Shown here in pieces: positions 17,945-26,333 of a stretch of DNA of 64,000 nt; the stretch's first letter is position 1; the number at the start of each line of letters is the position of its first letter. This DNA is from Halobellus sp. MBLA0158 (lineage in GTDB: Archaea > Halobacteriota > Halobacteria > Halobacteriales > Haloferacaceae): positions 2,542,001-2,606,000 of the forward strand of contig NZ_JBGNYA010000001.1 of assembly GCF_041477585.1 (NCBI RefSeq), read 5' to 3'. The notes beneath the pieces are model-generated. The model did no database searches. It was not told the DNA's origin and saw only the letters and a program-made list of their open reading frames with translations. A program made the position numbers and the translations under genes.

Positions 17945-20698
17945 GCGCGCATAGAACGGCTCCGACCCGAGGGCGTCGGCGTCGCCGACGAGCGCGAGCG
18001 CCTTCTTCGCGCGGGTGAGCGCGACGTTCACCCGCCGGTAGTCCTCGAAGAGCGGGCCCTCAAGCGAACCGGTCGCGACGAACGAGACCACGATCACCTC
18101 CTTGGCCGACCCCTGGAAGCGATCGACGGTGTCGACGGTGACGTCCGTCCGCTTCGATATCTCGGCGACCTGGGCGCGGAAGGGCGCGATGACGCCGACG
18201 TCCCCGGAGTCGACGCCCGCATCGACGTAGGCGTCGACGATCTCGGCCACGCGATCCGCCTCGGTGGGGTTGGTGTTGCCGACGCCGTCGCCGTCGGGAT
18301 CGACGAACGCGACCGGGTCGCGGAGTGCGGGCGGGAGGTCCGCCTCGTCGACGCCGAGGTCAGAGAGCCGCTGTGCCGCGACCGCGCCGTTCGCCGGGCG
18401 GAGCGCGCCGTCGTAGAACTCGGTGGAAGAAAAGGCCTGGATGCGCTGGGCCATCCGGTACTGGCGGTCCAGCAGGACCGACGCCTCCGGGTGAGCCTCG
18501 ATGAGGCGCTCGAACAGCGAGGTTTGGAGGTCGCTACCGTTGCCGACTCCCCCGCCGTCGCCCTCGTCGGACCCGCTGGATCCGCCGGACCCGCTCGCGC
18601 CGCCGGATCCCCCCGACTGCACGACCGGCGGGAGCTGCTGGTGGTCGCCGACGAGCACGAACCGGTCGGCGCGGTTCACGGCCGCGAGCGTCCCCGGCTC
18701 GGTGAGCTGGGACGCCTCGTCGACGAGCGCGACGTCGAAGTCCTGCTCGCGCAGCACTCGCGACCCGCAGGCGGCCGTCGTCGCGGCCACGACCGGCGCC
18801 TCCCGGAGCGCCGCCGCGCGCTCGTTCGGCTCGCCGCCGCGTTCGAGCCGCACGTCCAGCATATCCTCGCGGACGCCGTTTTCGGTGCCCACGCGGACGA
18901 CGTCGCCGACGCCGGCGTCGCGGACGGCTTCGAGGGCGTTGTCGACCGCGCGGTTCGTGAACGCCGACAGGAGGACGCGCTCGCCCGACTCGACGAGCGT
19001 GCGGACGATCCGCGCGATGGTGTGGGTCTTTCCCGTCCCCGGCGGCCCGTGGACGAGCGCGAAGTCCTCGGCGTCGACCGCGCGGCGGACGGCCCCGTCC
19101 TGGGCCTCGTTGTTATCGACGTAGGTGCCGGGCGCCCCCGATCGGTCCGCGAACGCGGGCTCGCGCCGCCCGAAGAGCACGTCTTTCATCTCCGGATCGC
19201 CCTTCAGCACGAAGTCGTGGAGCGCGGTGAGCATCCGGTCGACGCCGATCTCGGAGGGGTAGACGTCGAGCCGGCGGACCGAAAGCGGCTCGTCGGCGCG
19301 GACGACGACCTCCTCGCCCATCTCCCGGATCCGACAGAGTTCGGCGTATCCCGAGACGGGATCGCCGTCGCTGGCGAGGGCGACGTCGCCCTCGCGGAGC
19401 TTCGAGACGGCGCCGCCCGGCTTCCGCGCCCGGAGCTCCCACCGGCCGTCGTCGAGTTCGGTTCTCCCGAGCGGTTCGAGGCCGATCAGCGCCCGGTCGT
19501 CGTCGGCACGCTCTTCGGCGGACTGCTCCCAGAGCTTTCGATATTCGGCGTGGACCGCGCGGCGCTCGGCCTCGATCGCCTCGTAGAATCGCTCGAAGTA
19601 CTCGCGCTCCTCGGCGGGCACGGCACTGCCGATCTGACCCGCCTTCGACTCCTGGTCCAGGCGGCCGGAGACGACCATACACGCGTCCTGCTCGAAGCAG
19701 TACTCGCATTTCGCGTCGGCCTCGTAGCCCGTCGGGACCGAGGCGTCGTACTCCATCGCGGCGATCTCGTTTCGCGTTCGGACGACGAAGTCGAGTAGGC
19801 CGTCGCCGATCGAGAACTCCTTGGCCGGCGAGAGGTCGCCGCTCTCCTCGTGGCGCTCCAGGGCCGTGTTCTTCGTGTACAGGAGCGTTCCCGTGTCGGC
19901 GGGGACGCCGCGTTCGGCCAAAATGAGCGCGTAGGCGGCCGCCTGGATCTTGTCGTGGAAGCGCGGCTCCCGCTTCGTGTTCTTCCCCGTCTTGAGTTCG
20001 ACCGGCATCCCCCGGCGCAGGGCGTCCGCGCGGCCCTTGATCCCGAACGTGGGCGAGATGAGCGTGTACTCCGAGCGCCAGGCGTCCTCCTCGGTGAGCG
20101 TGCCCTGGGCGAGCCAGCCTTCGATCGCCGCGGCGTTCCGCCGGACCTCGTCGCGGACCTCGTCGGCGTCGCGGCCGAGCAGGCCGAGTTCGAGGCCCGC
20201 CTCGCCGACGCGCTCGTCGATCGCAGAGTCCAGGTCGCGGTCGCGCAGGAGGTCGCCGAACACCTCGTGGACGATCGTCCCCTTGACGACCGGATAGTTG
20301 AGCGGAATCCCCGAGAGCTTGTTCAGGTAGTACATCCGCGGGCACTGGACCCACGAGCGGATGTCCGTCACGTCGACGAGGAACCCGGGTTCGAGGACGA
20401 CGCGCGAGTCGCCGGTCGTCCCGTAGGTCGTCTCCCCGCGGAACTCCGAGGGCTCGACGTCCGTCGCCAGCAGTTCCATCCCGGGCGCGGCGTGCTCGGC
20501 CGTCTCGGTCCACTTGCCCCAGAGCGTGAGCCGGACGACGTCGCGGTCGATGCCCTCGGCCGACTCCTCGCCCGCGGCGTTCGCGGTCCCGGAGCCGTCC
20601 GCCGTCCGCAGCGTCACCTCCGCGAGCGACCGCGTTCCGTAGGAGGTCTCGACCTCGCGCTCGTCACCCACGTCGACGAGTCGACCGCGCAGTTGCAC
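17921..20698 (-). CDS. Dna2-type helicase-nuclease (OB-like, Cas4-type PD-(D/E)XK nuclease, SF1 helicase)
   Basis: 925 residues. The first 110 residues look like an OB-fold. Then comes a Cas4/RecB-type nuclease: WVQCPRMYYLNK with Cys119, the acidic and Lys residues of PVELKTGKNTK, and the cysteines of CEYCFEQDAC that would complete an Fe-S cluster with Cys119. The second half is a superfamily-1 helicase with GPPGTGKT, DEAS, GDHQQLPP and LDRQYRM, ending in ALTRAKKALALVGD. This is the order in eukaryotic Dna2. Family members process flaps and DNA ends in replication and repair. A Gly/Ser-rich insert of about 25 residues interrupts the helicase after QLPPVVQ. Confidence 0.93.
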   Translation of the reverse strand: MQLRGRLVDVGDEREVETSYGTRSLAEVTLRTADGSGTANAAGEESAEGIDRDVVRLTLWGKWTETAEHAAPGMELLATDVEPSEFRGETTYGTTGDSRVVLEPGFLVDVTDIRSWVQCPRMYYLNKLSGIPLNYPVVKGTIVHEVFGDLLRDRDLDSAIDERVGEAGLELGLLGRDADEVRDEVRRNAAAIEGWLAQGTLTEEDAWRSEYTLISPTFGIKGRADALRRGMPVELKTGKNTKREPRFHDKIQAAAYALILAERGVPADTGTLLYTKNTALERHEESGDLSPAKEFSIGDGLLDFVVRTRNEIAAMEYDASVPTGYEADAKCEYCFEQDACMVVSGRLDQESKAGQIGSAVPAEEREYFERFYEAIEAERRAVHAEYRKLWEQSAEERADDDRALIGLEPLGRTELDDGRWELRARKPGGAVSKLREGDVALASDGDPVSGYAELCRIREMGEEVVVRADEPLSVRRLDVYPSEIGVDRMLTALHDFVLKGDPEMKDVLFGRREPAFADRSGAPGTYVDNNEAQDGAVRRAVDAEDFALVHGPPGTGKTHTIARIVRTLVESGERVLLSAFTNRAVDNALEAVRDAGVGDVVRVGTENGVREDMLDVRLERGGEPNERAAALREAPVVAATTAACGSRVLREQDFDVALVDEASQLTEPGTLAAVNRADRFVLVGDHQQLPPVVQSGGSGGASGSGGSSGSDEGDGGGVGNGSDLQTSLFERLIEAHPEASVLLDRQYRMAQRIQAFSSTEFYDGALRPANGAVAAQRLSDLGVDEADLPPALRDPVAFVDPDGDGVGNTNPTEADRVAEIVDAYVDAGVDSGDVGVIAPFRAQVAEISKRTDVTVDTVDRFQGSAKEVIVVSFVATGSLEGPLFEDYRRVNVALTRAKKALALVGDADALGSEPFYARLLDWARR

Positions 20699-20797
20699 GT
20701 GGCGTACCTGCGGGTCGCGGGGTAAGACGCTATCGGTCGGCAGGAAACGATGACGAAGTCGGACGACTGCGGCGGGGCGTCAGCCCTGATCCGTCGG

Positions 20798-21040
20798 CTA
20801 CCGGCGTCCGCGTCCGGGACCGGGGTTCGGCAGGAACTCCGCCCACCACCGCAGGAGGAACCAAAGCAGCGCGCTCCCGAGCGCGAGTCCGCCGACGACT
20901 CCCGCCGCGACGATCGGCAGCGACCCGCCGGCCTGGAGCGCGATCAGTCCGCCGGAGGCCGCCACGAGCCCCACGAAGCCGAGCTTGAGCCGTCGGCTGG
21001 CGAGGTCGCGCTCGGCGTCGGACATACTGGGGCCGACCAT
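20798..21040 (-). CDS. Small two-helix membrane protein
   Basis: 80 residues (or 75 from the internal MSDAE at 21025). After a charged N terminus (MSDAERDLASRRLK) come two hydrophobic stretches, about residues 21-42 and 44-65, separated by a tight turn, and a basic, proline-rich C terminus. It would form a membrane hairpin. I do not recognise a family. It lies 45 bases downstream of the next gene in the same direction and is probably co-transcribed with it. Confidence 0.6.
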   Translation of the reverse strand: MVGPSMSDAERDLASRRLKLGFVGLVAASGGLIALQAGGSLPIVAAGVVGGLALGSALLWFLLRWWAEFLPNPGPGRGRR

Positions 21041-21085
21041 CTCAGATCGCCTCCACGGGCCGTTCGAGGGTCGCCGTCGGCGCCA

Positions 21086-21643
21086 TCACTGGAACCCGCG
21101 GCCGACGCCGTCCTCCTCCACGAGGTCGTCGAGGTCCTTCGAGAGCAGTTCCTCGGCGTCTTCGAACTCCTCTTGCAGTCGGTCGAGGCGGTCCGGTCGC
21201 CCGTCGAACTCGTAGTCCATCGGGCCGAACGCCGGGCTGTCGAGCGCGTCCATCACGTCCTCGAAGAAGTCCTCGGGGCCGGTCGGCGCCTCGGCGTGGA
21301 CCTTCACGGTCTCCTCGAGGCGCTTTGCCATCGTCTCGGCGTGGTCTTCGTCCTCGGGCGGCGACTGGACGGCGAACCGCCCCGCCTCGTCGCGGTCCTG
21401 GGTGGGAAGCAGGGGTTCGAGGTCCTCGTCGATCCGCCGGGCGACGCGTCCGCCGACGCCGCGGAGCTCGGTCGGGTTCTTCGTGTACGTCTTCAGCGCG
21501 TACACGCCGGCGTCGGGGTGCCCGAGGTAGAGGTCCTCGCCGAGGCCGCCGCGGCGGTCGCCGGCGACCGCCCGCCAGCCGTCGGGGTCGACGTCGGCGT
21601 CGGTCACGTCCGCGAGGATGTCCTGCCAGTCTCTGACGCGCAT
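21086..21643 (-). CDS. Conserved acidic protein of unknown function
   Basis: 185 residues starting MRVRDWQDILADVTDADVD. Highly acidic and soluble, with a predicted alpha/beta N-terminal domain (RAVAGDRRGGLGEDLYLGH, then VYALKTYTKNP) and a long helical C-terminal half with coiled-coil character (DRLDRLQEEFEDAEELLS). A haloarchaeal lineage-specific family is likely. I cannot suggest a function. The frame extends further upstream, but that part crosses the promoter region of the divergent toxin-antitoxin genes. Confidence 0.72.
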   Translation of the reverse strand: MRVRDWQDILADVTDADVDPDGWRAVAGDRRGGLGEDLYLGHPDAGVYALKTYTKNPTELRGVGGRVARRIDEDLEPLLPTQDRDEAGRFAVQSPPEDEDHAETMAKRLEETVKVHAEAPTGPEDFFEDVMDALDSPAFGPMDYEFDGRPDRLDRLQEEFEDAEELLSKDLDDLVEEDGVGRGFQ

Positions 21644-21720
21644 ACTGTGTCTTCGGCCCCCCGCAGAAAGAGTATGACGATTACGGCTGGTGCGGTCGGT
21701 GTCGGGGGCCAATTCGCGAC

Positions 21721-21730
21721 AGTTTATTGC
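21721..21730 (+). promoter_or_regulatory. TATA box of the UPF0175-like/PIN pair
   Basis: AGTTTATTGC, with TTTATT at 21723-21728, lies 27-32 bases before the ATG at 21755. The spacing fits leaderless transcription of the antitoxin gene. Confidence 0.55.
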
Positions 21731-21754
21731 CCAAAGCGACGGAACGTACCAGCG

Positions 21755-21976
21755 ATGGCGTCTACCAGCCACGACCCGAGCGAGGAACTGGCCACCGCGA
21801 TCGGCCGGTACGTCCTGGGAGATCTCTCACTCGGACGGGCGGCCGAGGAAGCGGGGCTCTCTCGCTGGGAGTTCGAGGAGGTGCTCCGTGACGCCGGCTT
21901 CGCCGCGCTGTACGGTCCTCGAACGGAAGAGCAGTTACAGGCCGAACTCGACGCCGCGCACGATCTCGGAGAGTAG
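21755..21976 (+). CDS. UPF0175-like antitoxin
   Basis: 73 residues. The central part is a helix-turn-helix-like segment (YVLGDLSLGRAAEEAGLS RWEF, about residues 20-40), as in UPF0175 proteins that bind DNA and neutralise a PIN-domain partner. Its TAG stop is followed at once by the ATG of the PIN gene (no gap), the tight coupling usual in toxin-antitoxin pairs. GC content is a little below that of neighbouring genes, consistent with lateral spread. Confidence 0.8.
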   Translation: MASTSHDPSEELATAIGRYVLGDLSLGRAAEEAGLSRWEFEEVLRDAGFAALYGPRTEEQLQAELDAAHDLGE

Positions 21977-22492
21977 ATGGGAGATCGGTATCCGCTGCCC
22001 GTCTTTCTCGATGCGACCGTCGTCAGCAACTTTGCGAGCACGGACGCGATCGGTTTCCTCGTCGCGGTGCTCGGTTCGCCGCTCGTCGTACCGGCAGTCC
22101 GCGAGGAGATCGAGCGCGGTCAGAACCTCGGCCACGAGTATCTCGCGTCTGCTGTCGAGGCGTTCGACGACGAGGGAATCGGAGTCGCGGACCCACCGGA
22201 CGGATCCGTCGAAAGAGGCCTACGAAACCGACTCGACGCCGGAGAGGCAGAAACCTTGCGTGCCGCGGCCGAGCGCGGCGGGACAATCGCGACAGACGAT
22301 CTCGCTGCTCGCCGCCTGGCCGGGGAGCTTTCGATTCCGGTAGTCGGGTCGATCGGTCTCCTCGTCGTCGGCGTCGAGCGGGGTGAGATCACTCGGGAGA
22401 CGGCGGACGCCTGGCTCGAAACGTGGCGCGAGGAACGGGGATACTACGCGCCGGTAGAACGCATCGGCGACGTCCTCGACGGCGACGGATAG
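21977..22492 (+). CDS. PIN-domain protein of DUF3368 type, probable ribonuclease toxin
   Basis: 171 residues. PIN-fold acidic residues are visible: Asp12 in VFLDATVVSN, a Glu in VREEIERG, and Asp in GGTIATDDLAARRLA. The DUF3368-like conserved block is GEAETLRAAAERGGTIATDD followed by VVGSIGLLVVGVERGEIT. Proteins of this type pair with UPF0175 antitoxins, and that is the gene immediately upstream. RNA target unknown. A C-terminal extension of about 20 residues is rich in aromatic and charged residues. Confidence 0.82.
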   Translation: MGDRYPLPVFLDATVVSNFASTDAIGFLVAVLGSPLVVPAVREEIERGQNLGHEYLASAVEAFDDEGIGVADPPDGSVERGLRNRLDAGEAETLRAAAERGGTIATDDLAARRLAGELSIPVVGSIGLLVVGVERGEITRETADAWLETWREERGYYAPVERIGDVLDGDG

Positions 22493-22520
22493 TACGCGGT
22501 TCTCCTGCCGCCTCGCGATC

Positions 22521-23489
22521 TCACGAATCGACGCGCGCGAGCCACCGCGCCGGCGTGTCGAGTTCCTCGTCGGTCGGCAGATTCTCGGGGCGGTCCCAGA
22601 CGGCCGCGGCGGCCGCGACACCCCGCCGGTCGGCGACGGTCTCGAAGAAAGACGCCCCGCGCTCGTACTGCCGGCGCTTCAGGCCGAGGCCGAGCAGGCG
22701 TCGCATCAGGCGCGTGAGCGGACTGCCGCCGCGCCGTCGGGCGTCCAGCTTCGCCCGGAGGTCGGCGTACTCCGCGTCGAAGGCGCGGTCCATCAACAGC
22801 TCGGCGTAGCCCTCGACGGCGGTCATCGCGACGTCCAGGTCGTGGAACGCCTCCCGGTCGAAGCCGCCGCTCGCGAGGGTCTCCAGGCCGTCTTCCAGCC
22901 GCGATTCGAGGTGTTCGGAGAGCCACGGCGCGGCGCCGAACTCCGCGGCGTGGGTGACCTCGTGGAAGGCGATCCACCGGCGGAACCGCGGGTAGTCGAC
23001 GTCGAGATCCGCCGCGGCGGCGACGATGTTGGGGTGGACGAAGTAGAGGCCGTGGGCCTCGTCGTCGCCCTCCGCGAGCAGGAGCGGGTCGTACTGGCCG
23101 AGGACGTGCGAGCCGAGAAACGAGAGGACGAGCGCCATCGACCCGGTGTTTACCACCCGGGTCGCGTTCGGGAAGGCGACGCTCACTTCCGTCTCGATCG
23201 GCCGCATCACCCGGCGGAAGGTCGCGACGTTGGCATCGATCCAGTGGTGGCGGTTCTGGACCTCGATCGTCTCCGGGACGTCGAAGTCGAGACCGCCGAC
23301 CGAGCGGAGTCGCTCGCGGGCGTCGCGGACGTCCGCGGCGTAGCCCTCCCGCTCCGCGTCGGAGAGATCGAGCCCGCCGGGGTCGGTCGCGCCCTTCGCG
23401 GCCGTCCCGACGGCGTCCCAGTCGATCCGGCCGCTGCCGTCGCCGTCGCCCGCGTTCGCGACCGCCCGCACGCTCCGAAAGAGATCCAT
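22521..23489 (-). CDS. Zinc-dependent metalloprotease-like protein (DUF2342 type)
   Basis: 322 residues. The HEVTH zinc-binding motif is at residues 176-180, preceded by VHPNIVAAAADLDVDYP and followed by the conserved AAPWLSEHL and a Glu in AVEGYAELLMDRAF that may be the third ligand. Members of this family occur in actinobacteria and haloarchaea and have been labelled F420-biosynthesis-associated from gene context; no substrate is established to my knowledge. I placed the start at MDLFRSVRAVAN, since the 21 codons upstream overlap the promoter of the divergent gene. Confidence 0.82.
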   Translation of the reverse strand: MDLFRSVRAVANAGDGDGSGRIDWDAVGTAAKGATDPGGLDLSDAEREGYAADVRDARERLRSVGGLDFDVPETIEVQNRHHWIDANVATFRRVMRPIETEVSVAFPNATRVVNTGSMALVLSFLGSHVLGQYDPLLLAEGDDEAHGLYFVHPNIVAAAADLDVDYPRFRRWIAFHEVTHAAEFGAAPWLSEHLESRLEDGLETLASGGFDREAFHDLDVAMTAVEGYAELLMDRAFDAEYADLRAKLDARRRGGSPLTRLMRRLLGLGLKRRQYERGASFFETVADRRGVAAAAAVWDRPENLPTDEELDTPARWLARVDS

Positions 23490-23594
23490 ACCGACTCGAA
23501 GGGTCGGGCGCGCAAAACCCTTGTTCCGGTCGCCGAGCGCATTCGTAATCATCTTCTAGTATGTATTTAATACCGAGTGTCGCGTGTCGGTCCT

Positions 23595-24104
23595 ATGGCA
23601 CGAACGTTCCGTGCGGCGGCGACGGTGACGGTGGAACGGGACATCGAGGACGTCTTCGCCTACCTCGCGGCGGTCACGACGATGGACGACTGGGTGAAGG
23701 GAGTCTCGGAGACCCGACACACGGGCGGGACGCCGGGCGAAGTCGGGGCGACCTACGCGTACCGGTACCGGTCGGCCGGGACGACCCGATCGATGGAGAT
23801 GACAGTCGAAGCGGTCGAGCGGCCCACCAGGCTCGTGATCGGCGTCCCCGACGGCTCGCTGGCGTTCACGAGCGAGATCACGCTCGAGGCGGTCGACGGG
23901 GGCACTCGCGTCACCAACGCCATCGACGCGACGGTCACGGGCCGCGGGCTCGCGCTGCTTACCGCCGTCGCGCCGCCGCTGGTCCGCTGGCTCGCGACGC
24001 GCGAGATGACGGGCGAACTCGAACAGCTGAAGTCGAACCTGGAGGACGAGGAGATCGCCGTCGCCGACGACCGCCGGCGGCGGGAGTCGACGGCCGCGGC
24101 CTGA
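23595..24104 (+). CDS. SRPBCC-fold ligand-binding or cyclase-like protein
   Basis: 169 residues with the START/Bet v1-like pattern: an N-terminal strand FRAAATVTVERDIEDVFAYLA, DDWVKGV, then alternating strands and a C-terminal helix that lines a hydrophobic cavity. Such proteins bind lipids or polyketide-like ligands; none can be named here. A TATA-like GTATTTAATAC lies about 25 bases upstream, fitting leaderless transcription. The last base of the stop codon is the first base of a palindromic element. Confidence 0.8.
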   Translation: MARTFRAAATVTVERDIEDVFAYLAAVTTMDDWVKGVSETRHTGGTPGEVGATYAYRYRSAGTTRSMEMTVEAVERPTRLVIGVPDGSLAFTSEITLEAVDGGTRVTNAIDATVTGRGLALLTAVAPPLVRWLATREMTGELEQLKSNLEDEEIAVADDRRRRESTAAA

Positions 24105-24185
24105 TAGTGATTACTCTCACTTGTTGCCGCCGAACGCCACCCTCGGTGACAGCGTTCGGCGGGAAGAGACGAGAGTAATCACGAT
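24104..24185. repeat. 82-bp palindromic dispersed element, copy 2
   Basis: Same length and end sequences as the copies at 14002 and 45312, but more diverged in the centre. Its reverse complement aligns best with copy 3. It starts on the A of the SRPBCC gene's TGA and ends seven bases before the stop of the convergent rhodanese/metallo-beta-lactamase gene, so it fills the whole convergent gap. That is an ideal position for a bidirectional terminator. Confidence 0.88.
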
Positions 24186-24191
24186 GAGTAT

Positions 24192-25346
24192 TCAAACGGC
24201 GCAGTTGTTCGGTCCCAGTTCCAGTTCCTCGCCCTCGTCGGGCTCCAGCTCGAAGACGCCGCGGTTGGCGTCGATGATCGTCCGGTAGTTCGCCGGTTGG
24301 TCGCTCCCAGCGTCGGCGACCCGCTCGACGAACGCCTCGCGGTCGAGCGAGAACAGCTCCAGGTCCGCGCGGAGATCTCCGAGCCGGCCGGCGACGACGT
24401 CGCCCGGACGTCCGACGGCGAACGTCCCGTCGGCACCGACCGAGACGTGGCCGGGGAGCACCACCACGTCGTCGGCGAGGTCGCCGTAGCGCTCGTGAAT
24501 CGTCTCGTAGAGCATCTCCGCGCCGGTCTCGGCGCCCTCCTCGCCGAACTCCAGTTCGGTCCGACCGACCGACTCGACGAAGAGCGTATCCCCCGAGAGG
24601 AGGTACTCGCCGTCGACGAGGAGGCTCACGTGCTCGGTCGTGTGGCCGGGCGCCGCGCGGACCGCGACGTCGACGCTTCCGACCGAGAGCGTCTCGCCGT
24701 CGGAGATCGGATGGAAGTCGTACTTCAGATCGCGGGCGGTCGCGTCGGCGCTCAGGTAGTACGGGACCGAGAGCCGCTCGGCCAGGTCGCGGCCGCCCGA
24801 GAGGTGGTCCGCGTGGACGTGGGTGTCGAGGACGCCCGTAACCACGAGGCCGGCGTCGGCCGCGACGAGTTCGTGCTCGTGGTGCTGGCGCGTTGGGTCG
24901 ACGACGAGCGCCTCCCGGGCCGCGGCGTCGCCGACGACGTAGCCAAGACAGCCCTTCGCCCGGCGCTGGATCTGCGCGAGGAACAGGTCCCCGTCGGTCT
25001 CAACCTCGACGACGTCGTAGAGCTTGCTCCAGTCCACCATTCCGCCCTTGACGACGCTGACGTTCTCGTAGCCCCGCCTCGACAGCTCGAAGCCGAAGGC
25101 GGTCGACGCGAGGCCCCGGGCGCAGACGACCGCCACCGGCTGGCCGTCGACGACGGCCGCGACGTCGTCCCAGGTGAAGCCCGCGCCGAGGCCGTCAACG
25201 GGATGGTACGGGACGTTCACCGCGCCGGAGACGTGCCACGCCTCGAAGCTGTCGGGCGGCCGCGTGTCGACGACGGTGAGGGGCTCGTCGGCGTCGATCG
25301 CCCTCGCGAGGTCGTCGACGGTGCGCTGAGCGAGGAGGTCCGGCAT
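24192..25346 (-). CDS. Rhodanese plus metallo-beta-lactamase fusion (persulfide dioxygenase-like)
   Basis: 384 residues. Residues 1-110 form a rhodanese domain with Cys75 in the active-site loop (VCARGLAS). Residues 120-330 form a metallo-beta-lactamase domain with HVHADH (His176, His178, Asp180, His181) and further ligands in the His of APGHTTEH, the Asp of LLSGDTLF and the His of VVLPGHVS. This resembles ETHE1-type persulfide dioxygenases fused to a sulfurtransferase, but in bacterial fusions the order is usually the reverse. A role in sulfane-sulfur oxidation is inferred. Confidence 0.85.
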   Translation of the reverse strand: MPDLLAQRTVDDLARAIDADEPLTVVDTRPPDSFEAWHVSGAVNVPYHPVDGLGAGFTWDDVAAVVDGQPVAVVCARGLASTAFGFELSRRGYENVSVVKGGMVDWSKLYDVVEVETDGDLFLAQIQRRAKGCLGYVVGDAAAREALVVDPTRQHHEHELVAADAGLVVTGVLDTHVHADHLSGGRDLAERLSVPYYLSADATARDLKYDFHPISDGETLSVGSVDVAVRAAPGHTTEHVSLLVDGEYLLSGDTLFVESVGRTELEFGEEGAETGAEMLYETIHERYGDLADDVVVLPGHVSVGADGTFAVGRPGDVVAGRLGDLRADLELFSLDREAFVERVADAGSDQPANYRTIIDANRGVFELEPDEGEELELGPNNCAV

Positions 25347-25445
25347 ACCAACCGATAGGCGCCGGCGGCGAATAAAGCTCGTTGCCGTGGCCGCGTGGCG
25401 ACTCCGCCGGCGAGTCGTCGCTCGGAGAGCGTCGAGCCGCGCGAG

Positions 25446-26123
25446 TCACTCCGCGTCGAGCCGGTTCTCCAGACGCCTGATGCGGATCGCGAGCGCGAGG
25501 ACCGCGCCGAGGATCGTCAGCCCGACGGCCGCGGCCGCGGCGAAGTCGTGGGCGGGAACGTTGTGATTGCCCGCGTTGACGAGCCGCGGCCCGAAGTAGG
25601 TGTGGTGGTAGTCGCCCACGATGGGGACGAAGTAGTCCACCAGGTCGTTGAAACTGAACCAGAGTGTGGCGACGCTGACCGCCGGGACCGTGAACTCGGC
25701 GTACCGGTAGACCACGAGCGCTTGGATCCCCATCCCGAAGTGGCTGACGAGCAGGAACCAGTGGTACGGGTCGCCGGTGGTGAGCACGTCGTTGATCGCG
25801 AGCTGGACGAACACCACCCAGAAGCCGTACTTCAGGTTCCCGAGGAACGCCAGCGCGTGGATCCAGTCGCGGTTCCGCCCGACCTTCCACGAGACGAGGC
25901 TCGCGGCCATACACAGCGTCGCCAGCGGGCTGTCGGCCACGGCGGGCCAGATCACGAGCCGGCTGTTCATCAGCTGGAAGCGGTAGTGCCAGAATCCGAA
26001 GACGGCCCCGGCGAGATTGACGGCGACGATCACCCAGACGAGCCGGAGCGCCAGCTCTTCGAGCCGCTCGGGCAGCGGCGCCAGGTACGCCGGGAGGTCG
26101 TGGGCAGCCGATCGTGAAGTCAT
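25446..26123 (-). CDS. DUF1405-like integral membrane protein
   Basis: 225 residues with about six membrane segments. Conserved-looking residues cluster in the loops: FGFWHYRFQL, YGFWVVFVQL, and a polar C-terminal loop DLVDYFVPIVGDYHH. The pattern matches the DUF1405 family of archaea and bacilli, of unknown function. I chose MTSRSAAHDL at 26123 as the start. The upstream 36 codons are in the 210-base gap to rps2, where I see no other gene. Confidence 0.78.
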   Translation of the reverse strand: MTSRSAAHDLPAYLAPLPERLEELALRLVWVIVAVNLAGAVFGFWHYRFQLMNSRLVIWPAVADSPLATLCMAASLVSWKVGRNRDWIHALAFLGNLKYGFWVVFVQLAINDVLTTGDPYHWFLLVSHFGMGIQALVVYRYAEFTVPAVSVATLWFSFNDLVDYFVPIVGDYHHTYFGPRLVNAGNHNVPAHDFAAAAAVGLTILGAVLALAIRIRRLENRLDAE

Positions 26124-26333
26124 CGTGTGTCGCGGAGGCTCGCCCGCCACTACTGAGTCGGTCCGGTAAAGTGCGTCGACACCGTCGCGGATTGCATTGT
26201 CCGTCCCGGAAGTCTGTCCCGACGGCCGCACGGCTCCGGATGCGGTCCTCTGTGGTTCCAGCGCGACGGGTCCGAAGCGTCGAAGCGCCGGATCGACTGA
26301 CGCGAGTACGCGAGTGAAAGCAGCGAAATCCGG

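Noticed and set aside
20750-21754. Large plus-strand ORF over 20.7-21.7 kb
   Set aside because: It is a shadow of two minus-strand genes; only its last 74 codons (the UPF0175-like antitoxin) are real.
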